DNA of 6,660 nucleotides from an uncultured Ignavibacteriota bacterium (GTDB lineage: Bacteria > Bacteroidota > Ignavibacteria > Tepidaquicellales > Tepidaquicellaceae): positions 1-6,660 of the forward strand of contig CALGII010000044.1 of the NCBI GenBank assembly GCA_937915485.1. The letters are read 5' to 3'. Of this stretch, positions 1 to 5,495 are shown in pieces; positions within the stretch are counted from its first letter, which is position 1, and every line of letters begins with the position of its first letter. The notes beneath the pieces were generated by a model, which worked only from the letters and a program-made list of their open reading frames with translations, was not told where the DNA came from and did no database searches. The position numbers and the translations under genes were made by a program.

Positions 1-1304
1 AACCGACAGGCGGGATAAAAAGAATTTTAATACAACTCGGTCTTTACAATATTTCAGCGGGGAATAACTCGAGCGGAAGTTATTTTACATTGAACAAAAA
101 CACAGGCGCGTGGTACCTGCCGTATAACGGGTTCATAAATGCAGCGTGGGGACATGAATTCCCTTACGGTACTCTTGAATGCAAGCCAATTCCATCGTTT
201 GCGGTATCGAGGAACGATACTAACTTCATTTATAAATATGTCGTTACACCCGGGGCATCCTGCCCTGACGCGGATTCTTATTATACCACGAACGGCGGAG
301 CGACTTACTCGCAGGCGCCTTTCGGATGCGGAGGTGTGATTTTATTCCCTGCAGGCGCGGATTATAATCCGAAGAAGCCTAATGAAATATTGTTAGGGTT
401 CAGACAGTTATATTATCCCGGAGGCTATAATATTAATCTCAGCACGAACGGCGGTGTTAACTGGATGGCCATTTCAAATATCAGCGATTTGAGGGAACAG
501 TCGTCGTCTTATATGATTCAGTATAATCAGTACGGTTTCCTTAAATACAATCCTTTCGATACCGCGTTTGTTTATGCTAACGGCATGAACGAAATATTTG
601 TATCTACTAACGGGGGCTATCATTTCGACACTATCGACGTGAAATGGATGAAGGACATAGTTTTCAGTTACAAGGATTCGGTGTTGTACGGGTACAACGA
701 TTTACGGCTGTACAGGTCTACGAACAAGGGCCTACTCTGGGATTCAATCGTAACGCAGGTAAAGTTTTCCTCTCTCGAAATTAATCCCGACAACGCGAAC
801 ATATTATACGGCGGAGACAGCCTCGGGGTTTACATTTCCACGAACAGAGGCGGCAACTGGTCCCTTTACAATAATTCGTTCTCTCCATCGAAAGTTATAA
901 TCGGTTTGTCGAAAGACCCGGGAACTCTGGACACCTTTTATGCCGTCACGACAAAAAATGTTTATAAAGTCTGGGCGGGATTTATAGTTGGCAGCGAAAA
1001 CGGGAGCCAAAATATTCCTGCCGCGTTCTCGCTATCACAAAACTATCCCAATCCGTTTAATCCCGTGACGAAGATAAAATTCGAAATACCCGAAAACGGA
1101 AAATCGAAAATTGAAAATGGAATTGTTTCGCTGAAGATATATGACCTGCTTGGAAAGGAAGTCGAAACTCTGGTGAACGAAAGTCTTATGCCCGGAACGT
1201 ACGAAGCGGAATTCGACGGAAGCAATTATCCGAGCGGAATCTATTTCTATAAATTGTCCGCGGGAAATTTTGCTCAGACAAAAAAAATGATTTTTATAAA
1301 ATAA
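1..1304 (+). CDS. T9SS-secreted Asp-box (BNR-like) beta-propeller protein, 5'-truncated
   Basis: The reading frame is open from position 3 to the TAA at 1302-1304, giving 433 visible residues. There is no stop upstream, so the true start and any signal peptide lie before the window. The TTG at 90 is only an internal codon. Five Asp-box-like motifs (S/T-T-N-x-G-x-x-W/F/Y) are seen near positions 283, 440, 603, 717 and 836; two of them have Y or F in place of the usual Trp. Such motifs mark beta-propeller blades in sialidase, VPS10 and Ycf48-like proteins. The last ~90 residues (from about 1015) form a type A T9SS sorting domain: NYPNPFNP, then a KIYDLLGKEV strand, PGTYEAEFDG, SGIYFYKL and a basic KKMIFIK end. 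By family knowledge this domain directs export through the outer membrane and is normally removed or anchored to the surface. No catalytic residues can be assigned, so the role is unknown. The next gene follows after 11 bp. The family call is firm, the function is not. Confidence 0.85.
   Translation, partial: PTGGIKRILIQLGLYNISAGNNSSGSYFTLNKNTGAWYLPYNGFINAAWGHEFPYGTLECKPIPSFAVSRNDTNFIYKYVVTPGASCPDADSYYTTNGGATYSQAPFGCGGVILFPAGADYNPKKPNEILLGFRQLYYPGGYNINLSTNGGVNWMAISNISDLREQSSSYMIQYNQYGFLKYNPFDTAFVYANGMNEIFVSTNGGYHFDTIDVKWMKDIVFSYKDSVLYGYNDLRLYRSTNKGLLWDSIVTQVKFSSLEINPDNANILYGGDSLGVYISTNRGGNWSLYNNSFSPSKVIIGLSKDPGTLDTFYAVTTKNVYKVWAGFIVGSENGSQNIPAAFSLSQNYPNPFNPVTKIKFEIPENGKSKIENGIVSLKIYDLLGKEVETLVNESLMPGTYEAEFDGSNYPSGIYFYKLSAGNFAQTKKMIFIK
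1041..1222 (+). repeat. 182-bp perfect direct repeat, copy 1 (T9SS sorting domain of first gene)
   Basis: Read base by base, positions 1041-1222 are identical to 3209-3390 (offset 2168). The block covers NYPNPFNP through the EFDG/S region of the sorting domain. It ends abruptly: in the following 82 bp to each stop codon I count about 25 mismatches. The sequence just upstream also differs. Identity at all synonymous sites implies recent duplication or gene conversion. Confidence 0.97.
1092..1119 (+). repeat. 7-bp tandem repeat GAAAAYN x4, inside sorting domain of first gene
   Basis: Four consecutive 7-bp units are visible: GAAAACG, GAAAATC, GAAAATT, GAAAATG. A partial GAA follows. They encode the ENGKSKIENG stretch. 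Three units make 21 bp, exactly the seven residues by which this loop exceeds that of the third gene (PEN to VSL versus PEN to VKL). Confidence 0.8.
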
Positions 1305-1315
1305 TTTTCTAAGCA

Positions 1316-3472
1316 ATGAAAAAATTACTGGTCTTACTCTTAAACGTATTGGCTTTTTCTGTTGGATTTCCGCAAACAGGCTGGTACTGGAAGGCGCCTT
1401 ATCCGCAGGCGAATCCGATAAATAATATTTTTACATTGCCAAGCGGAAAAATATTAGCCATCGGAAGATACGGGACTGTGTTAACATCAACCAATTCCGG
1501 CGTTAATTGGAATGTTGCAAACAGGATTTGCGGAGAATCTTTTGACTTAAGAAGTTATTTCGTTTACAACGATAATTTAATTTTTATCGGGACTGAAAAC
1601 GGACGTGTAATAAAATCAACTGACGGCGGAAGCAACTGGACAGTCGCGGCAGCGCTTGATAACAGCAGCATAGTCTCTATCGATTTCAGGAATGCGTCCA
1701 CGGGGTATGCACAAACGATTCAGAAGCTTTATAAAACAACGAATGGCGGCGCTAACTGGGTTCAACAGTACTATTTTCAAAATTGGATAGCACAGGATAT
1801 GCGTTTCGTTACGCCTGAAATCGGGTTTGTATGCTCCGGCGGGGTTATTGGCGGTAATGCAATTTACGATTTTGGAATCCTTAAAACTACTAACGCGGGT
1901 TTGAACTGGGAGCAGGTTCTTTCCTTTTATTCGGGCTCGGTAAAGAATTTTGTATTCCTGAACCAAACGACCGGTTTCGTTCAGAGAGAAGATTTATGGT
2001 ACACGACAAATCAGGGAAATAACTGGTCAAAATTCGGAAGCGCTAATTTCCCGGGTTCTGTGGACTCTTATACCGCGTTTGATATGTCGAATTCTTATGC
2101 CGGGGTGCATGGGAATCACTTCCTGGTTACCTCAAACGGAGGAGTCAACTGGTCGGAGAGAACGTCACCGAATTACAACCTGTACGCAATGAGTTTTCTT
2201 TCACATAATACAGGATATGTTCTGGGGTGGAACAATCTCATATATTCAACTTCAAATGCGGGATTAAACTGGCAGCAGTTAACGGAAAGGAACGGCGACG
2301 GTACAGCCAACGATAAACTTTGCGACCACTGTTTTGTGAACGGAAGCACCGGATTTGTCGTCGGATGGAACGGTTTAATAAAGAAAACAACTAATCAGGG
2401 AGAGACCTGGAATAATTTGAATTCAGTCAGCATGAGTCATAATACCTCTATAGAATTCATAAATTCCTTGACGGGATTCCTTGGCTCTTACAATGCAATT
2501 TACAAAAGCACGGACGGAGGAAACAACTGGATTGTAAACGACTCTACAAATTATAAGCAGGTCGCGGGCATCAGATTTTTCAACCAATCAACGGGTTTGT
2601 ACGGACTGTCAAATGGTGCAATTTACAGAACTACTGACGCCGGTAATAGCTGGATAAGAGTTGACAGCACTTTATATTACGATTTTCGGGGATTCGAAAT
2701 CATAAACAACACAACCGGATTTGCCGTCGGAAACACCGCTTATACATCCGGCAAAATTCTGAAAACGACCAATGCCGGATTAAACTGGACAGTGTTAGCT
2801 TCCTCATTGTTCCTTTCAAATTTACGGTTCGCGAACAGCCTTACAGGATATGCAACCGGTACCGGCGTCATAAAGACGACTGACGGCGGCACAACCTGGA
2901 ACCGGGTTCTGAATACCGGTTATTATTTCGGCGTTGATTTTCCTAGCCCGAATACCGGTTTTATCGGGGGTTACAATAACGGTCTTCCTACCGTGGTATG
3001 CCGCACAACTAACGGAGGTCTGACCTGGAACGGTATGAGTTGTCCTCAGGGTGGGGTGATATTCGGAGTTAAGTTTTTCAGCGATACTGTAGGCATAATA
3101 TACGGCGAAAACGGGGCTATATTAAAAACGTACAACGGAGGCGGAAATATTGTATCGAGCGTTATTATTAAATCGAATCCCGTTCCCTTCAAATACACAT
3201 TGTTTCAGAACTATCCCAATCCGTTTAATCCCGTGACGAAGATAAAATTCGAAATACCCGAAAACGGAAAATCGAAAATTGAAAATGGAATTGTTTCGCT
3301 GAAGATATATGACCTGCTTGGAAAGGAAGTCGAAACTCTGGTGAACGAAAGTCTTATGCCCGGAACGTACGAAGCGGAATTCGACGGAAGTTCGCTTCCG
3401 AGCGGCGTGTATTTCTACAGTCTGACGTCGGGAGATTTTTCTGAAACAAAAAAAATGGTGCTATTAAAATAA
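1316..3472 (+). CDS. T9SS-secreted Ycf48-like/Asp-box multi-repeat beta-propeller protein
   Basis: This complete 718-residue protein starts with a typical signal peptide: MKK, a hydrophobic LLVLLLNVLAF core and likely cleavage near residues 18-21. About 14 Asp-box motifs (K-T/S-T-N/D-x-G-x-x-W) begin near residues 56, 101, 140, 190, 229, 271, 311, 357, 397, 438, 483, 520, 563 and 604, a period of roughly 42. The last one (KTYNGGGN) has lost its Trp. Most blades also carry a preceding TGF/TGY-x-x-G element, as in Ycf48/HCF136-like propellers. Residues ~625-718 are a type A T9SS sorting domain (NYPNPFNP at ~632, KIYDLLGKEV, SGVYFYSL, KKMVLLK). Fourteen blades could fold as two seven-bladed propellers; this is inference. 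The protein is probably extracellular or on the cell surface, with a binding or structural role and no identifiable enzyme site. The ATG at 1316 is chosen because the signal peptide follows it directly. There is no clear Shine-Dalgarno sequence. Part of the sorting domain is identical at DNA level to the upstream gene. Confidence 0.92.
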   Translation: MKKLLVLLLNVLAFSVGFPQTGWYWKAPYPQANPINNIFTLPSGKILAIGRYGTVLTSTNSGVNWNVANRICGESFDLRSYFVYNDNLIFIGTENGRVIKSTDGGSNWTVAAALDNSSIVSIDFRNASTGYAQTIQKLYKTTNGGANWVQQYYFQNWIAQDMRFVTPEIGFVCSGGVIGGNAIYDFGILKTTNAGLNWEQVLSFYSGSVKNFVFLNQTTGFVQREDLWYTTNQGNNWSKFGSANFPGSVDSYTAFDMSNSYAGVHGNHFLVTSNGGVNWSERTSPNYNLYAMSFLSHNTGYVLGWNNLIYSTSNAGLNWQQLTERNGDGTANDKLCDHCFVNGSTGFVVGWNGLIKKTTNQGETWNNLNSVSMSHNTSIEFINSLTGFLGSYNAIYKSTDGGNNWIVNDSTNYKQVAGIRFFNQSTGLYGLSNGAIYRTTDAGNSWIRVDSTLYYDFRGFEIINNTTGFAVGNTAYTSGKILKTTNAGLNWTVLASSLFLSNLRFANSLTGYATGTGVIKTTDGGTTWNRVLNTGYYFGVDFPSPNTGFIGGYNNGLPTVVCRTTNGGLTWNGMSCPQGGVIFGVKFFSDTVGIIYGENGAILKTYNGGGNIVSSVIIKSNPVPFKYTLFQNYPNPFNPVTKIKFEIPENGKSKIENGIVSLKIYDLLGKEVETLVNESLMPGTYEAEFDGSSLPSGVYFYSLTSGDFSETKKMVLLK
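3209..3390 (+). repeat. 182-bp perfect direct repeat, copy 2 (T9SS sorting domain of second gene)
   Basis: This is the second copy of the block at 1041-1222, in the same orientation and in the same register relative to its protein. The third gene's sorting domain (from about 4813) is homologous at protein level but does not share the DNA block, so the homogenisation involves only the first two genes. Confidence 0.97.
3260..3287 (+). repeat. 7-bp tandem repeat GAAAAYN x4, copy in sorting domain of second gene
   Basis: This is the same four-unit array as at 1092-1119, with the same base variants in the same order. It sits within the 182-bp identical block, so it was copied with the block rather than arising independently. 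Confidence 0.8.
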
Positions 3473-3478
3473 TAACAG

Positions 3479-5074
3479 ATGATGAAAACATATCTGAAAG
3501 TTTTATTCGGTTTATTGTTTTTTGCTTTTTCTGTAAAGAACTGCCTGCCGCAGGTAACGGCAGATTGGTATCAGATTTATAAGGGACCGTGGAATAACGG
3601 CTTTGAATCCGAACAGATTGCAGTTGACGATTCGGGTTATATTTACATGACGGGCACCACAGTTACCGCATTTTCGGGCGATATGACTTCCCGCCTCGAT
3701 ATCGCGACGGTAAAGTACAGCCCTGACGGAAATCTGCTATGGCAGAGGACATATTTTAATTCCGGTTACAACAGGGAGGATATCGCGAAATCCCTTACGC
3801 TTGACAGGTACAGCAATGTTTACGTCACTGGAAACATAGCCGATACGGTGAACAACACGACAGCATTCGTTACACTGAAGTATAATTCCTCCGGTGATTT
3901 ATTATGGGCGGCGAAGCAGCCAAGGGCGGATTATTATTACCCGTATAGAAAAGGACTGCTTCTTGACTCTTCCCTGAATGTTTACGTCTTCTGCCGGGAT
4001 AATCAGTATTCATATTTGATAAAATATAACAGCAGCGGAGATTCGTTATGGAAATTCAAAACCGGTGATTATATTCGCGGCTCATTTCTGGATAAAGATA
4101 ATAATATTATCATCGGCAGTGAGCATAAATTCCGGAAAATTTCGAATAACGGGGCGTTAATATGGGAAAAAACATTTTCCGATACATTATGGGACGCGAG
4201 TTTTACGGGGGATATCTACGGAAATTATTATTTGTGCGGCGAGAAATCAGGTTTTGTTATTTGCCAGAAGTTGTCAAGTTCCGGAGAGACGATATGGAAA
4301 AAGGAATATAACAAATTCACTTTAGGAGGTTATTATTACTTTGATACGCAGCGCTGCCTGATATCGAAGGACGGAAACATTCTCTTCGCATCGCAGTCTC
4401 CGAGAGGTTATGCGGACGACTTATTCGTAAAGAAATTTGATCCCGAAGGCAATCTTTTATGGGATATTAAATACGCGGTTTCCGACTCATCCTGGCAAAT
4501 GCTCAATGAATTGAAGGAAGATTCAAGGGGATTTATTTATGCTTACGCTTTCAGTACAAAACGGGAATATCCAATTGAAGCGAAAGATTATTTCGTTATA
4601 TTGAAATTAGATCCGGGCGGTAAATTGGTAAGAATCTCGAGATACGGAAACCTTCCCACGTACAGGGGAGAACCTAAGACTTTTACGATTGACCGCAATT
4701 TTAATATGTATATTGGTCTTACAGACCAGTTAAACAGCAGCGGGTTTTATTACGGTACGATTTTGGCAAAACTTATACAGCCGTATGATACTTTGTTTAT
4801 TCCTCTGCCGATAGGTTATGAAATATCACAGAACTATCCGAATCCGTTCAACCTGACGACAAATTTTAAATTTCAACTGCCGGAAAACACGCGCGTGAAA
4901 CTTTCTGTTTATGACGCTCTCGGAAGGAGAGTCGCTGTGCTAATAGACGCGGATATGCCCGCGGACCGGCACACATACACATGGGATGCTTCAGGATTAT
5001 CAAGCGGTCTGTATTTCTACAGGTTCGAAACGCCGAAATATTCGGTTGCAAAGAAAATGATACTGGTGAAATGA
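3479..5074 (+). CDS. T9SS-secreted SBBP-like beta-propeller repeat protein
   Basis: This complete 531-residue protein has an N-terminal signal peptide: MMKTYLK, a hydrophobic VLFGLLFFAFSV core and likely cleavage around residues 25-29. The mature part contains about eight blades of the form (V/L)D-x-x-G/N-x-(I/V)Y-(V/M)-x-G ... (V/L)KY-x-x-x-G-x-LLW. KYSPDGNLLW, KYNSSGDLLW, KYNSSGDSLW and KFDPEGNLLW are the clearest copies. This matches SBBP-type propeller repeats. The eighth blade stops after ILAKLIQ, and the N-terminal ADWYQIYKG segment looks like its missing last strand, suggesting ring closure. Residues ~445-531 form a T9SS type A sorting domain (NYPNPFN near 452, SVYDALGRRV, SGLYFYRF, KKMILVK). 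It is more diverged than those of the two upstream genes and lacks their seven-residue insertion. Two adjacent ATG codons (3479 and 3482) both give a sound signal peptide. The gene lies 6 bp after the previous stop, so co-transcription is likely. No catalytic site is visible, and the substrate or partner is unknown. Confidence 0.9.
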   Translation: MMKTYLKVLFGLLFFAFSVKNCLPQVTADWYQIYKGPWNNGFESEQIAVDDSGYIYMTGTTVTAFSGDMTSRLDIATVKYSPDGNLLWQRTYFNSGYNREDIAKSLTLDRYSNVYVTGNIADTVNNTTAFVTLKYNSSGDLLWAAKQPRADYYYPYRKGLLLDSSLNVYVFCRDNQYSYLIKYNSSGDSLWKFKTGDYIRGSFLDKDNNIIIGSEHKFRKISNNGALIWEKTFSDTLWDASFTGDIYGNYYLCGEKSGFVICQKLSSSGETIWKKEYNKFTLGGYYYFDTQRCLISKDGNILFASQSPRGYADDLFVKKFDPEGNLLWDIKYAVSDSSWQMLNELKEDSRGFIYAYAFSTKREYPIEAKDYFVILKLDPGGKLVRISRYGNLPTYRGEPKTFTIDRNFNMYIGLTDQLNSSGFYYGTILAKLIQPYDTLFIPLPIGYEISQNYPNPFNLTTNFKFQLPENTRVKLSVYDALGRRVAVLIDADMPADRHTYTWDASGLSSGLYFYRFETPKYSVAKKMILVK

Positions 5075-5252
5075 AAGTACGTGATAAGAGTGAAAACGAA
5101 TAGCAATTAATACCAATTAAATAAAACCCAATTAACGGAACGACATCAACGTAATTATTTATGTTTTTCCTATGGAGTAAATTTTTCTCACAAACGTTCA
5201 CTAACATTTAGTTATCGAACATTTTTACAAAACATTTCTTGAATAAACCGCG

Positions 5253-5286
5253 AACAAAAAAATAACCCCACTCTTTAGAGTGGGGT
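5253..5286 (-). terminator. Candidate minus-strand terminator at the left edge of the palindrome element
   Basis: Read on the minus strand, palindrome 1 is a strong GC-rich hairpin followed at once by TATTTTTTTG, a good terminator layout. No minus-strand gene lies in the window, so it may have no local client and may reflect only the insertion of the element next to an A tract. Confidence 0.3.
5265..5286. repeat. Palindrome 1 (outer left)
   Basis: Arms ACCCCACTCT and AGAGTGGGGT are perfectly complementary around a central TT. As RNA this gives a stem of about 9 bp with a 4-nt loop. It shares its outer seven bases with palindrome 4. Confidence 0.92.
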
Positions 5287-5305
5287 AAAGGAATTCTTTT
5301 TATAA

Positions 5306-5319
5306 CGGGCTTTAGCCCG
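5306..5319. repeat. Palindrome 2 (inner left)
   Basis: Arms CGGGCT and AGCCCG flank a central TT. The CTTTAG core matches that of palindrome 1 and is the reverse complement of the CTAAAG core in palindrome 3. Confidence 0.88.
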
Positions 5320-5334
5320 CAAATATTTATTTTT

Positions 5335-5350
5335 AAGGACTAAAGTCCTT
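5335..5350. repeat. Palindrome 3 (inner right)
   Basis: Arms AAGGACT and AGTCCTT flank a central AA. The GGACTAAAGTCC core is the inverted counterpart of GGGCTTTAGCCC in palindrome 2, differing at one position per arm by a compensated pair of changes. Confidence 0.9.
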
Positions 5351-5358
5351 TTGTTTTA
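5335..5358 (+). terminator. Candidate rho-independent terminator for the secreted-protein genes
   Basis: Palindrome 3 forms a short hairpin whose right arm runs straight into a T-rich tract (TCCTTTTGTTTT). This is terminator-like in the plus direction, about 260 bp after the stop at 5074. The stem is short and only moderately GC-rich, so this may simply be part of the repeat element. Confidence 0.35.
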
Positions 5359-5368
5359 TTCATCTTCC

Positions 5369-5390
5369 ACCCCACCTTAAAAGGTGGGGT
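5369..5390. repeat. Palindrome 4 (outer right)
   Basis: Arms ACCCCACCTT and AAGGTGGGGT flank a central AA. Its ACCCCAC and GTGGGGT ends match palindrome 1, so the two outer palindromes could also pair with each other over the full element. Confidence 0.92.
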
Positions 5391-5495
5391 TACAAAAAAG
5401 AGTTTTCAAATTCTTTTTTCATAATTCTTCGATAACTAATTGTTTCAGATACATAATTTTATTTCAGTTTTTCGGAAATATAATTATATTAAAGA

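Larger units (their letters stand above)
5263..5392. repeat. REP/BIME-like element: four palindromes with exact dyad symmetry
   Basis: The element runs from TAACCCCAC at its left edge to GTGGGGTTA at its right edge, mirror images of each other. Inside are two outer 22-nt palindromes (5265-5286, 5369-5390) and two inner ones with 12-nt cores (5307-5318, 5337-5348). Gaps are 20, 18 and 20 nt, so the whole array is centred exactly between 5327 and 5328. Centre dinucleotides are TT, TT, AA, AA, giving each palindrome a polarity that inverts at the midpoint. The gap sequences themselves are not inverted copies; only their lengths match. The layout resembles paired inverted REP units (BIMEs) mobilised by REP-associated tyrosine transposases. 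No such transposase is in the window and the usual GTAG/GGAG tetranucleotide head is not evident, so the class is inferred. Confidence 0.7.
5075..5495. other. 421-bp AT-rich intergenic region
   Basis: No plausible gene is present. Positions 5075-5262 are AT-rich leader with three CAATTAA copies (5104, 5114, 5129) and three AACATTT copies (5203, 5218, 5231). Positions 5263-5392 hold the palindrome cluster. Positions 5393-5495 are AT-rich and include a weak A-stem/T-stem inverted repeat (arms 5394-5401 and 5412-5419, 10-nt loop). This last stretch must carry at least part of the glcD leader, but no convincing promoter could be fixed. A small open frame at 5440-5697 overlaps glcD in another frame and is not a gene. 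Confidence 0.8.

Noticed and set aside
90..92. TTG as the true start of the first gene
   Set aside because: The frame is open back to the window edge with plausible protein sequence, no signal peptide follows the TTG, and the other two genes both have one. The real start lies upstream.
804..1316. Minus-strand open frames (804-1010, 1035-1316, 1043-1225)
   Set aside because: They are antisense shadows of the first gene. Those over 1035-1316 arise from the duplicated sorting-domain DNA and its GAAAAYN array read backwards.
3479..3570. Lipoprotein signal in the third gene (Cys near residue 22)
   Set aside because: The residues before the Cys are V-K-N, not a lipobox (L-A/S-G/A-C), so ordinary signal peptidase I cleavage is more likely.
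4866..5207. 113-codon minus-strand open frame across the end of the third gene
   Set aside because: It is mostly antisense to a conserved sorting domain, and it has no recognisable motif or initiation signal.
5265..5390. CRISPR-like array, because four repeats are separated by spacers of ~18-20 nt
   Set aside because: The repeats are palindromes of unequal length and sequence with alternating polarity, and spacers are too short. There is no constant 24-40 nt repeat and no cas gene in view.
5440..5461. Bacteroidota-type promoter (TTG / TAnnTTTG) for glcD
   Set aside because: TAATTTTA at 5454-5461 is a one-mismatch -7 box, but the nearest TTG (5440) is only 11 bp away instead of about 17-21. 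It is not better than chance in AT-rich DNA.
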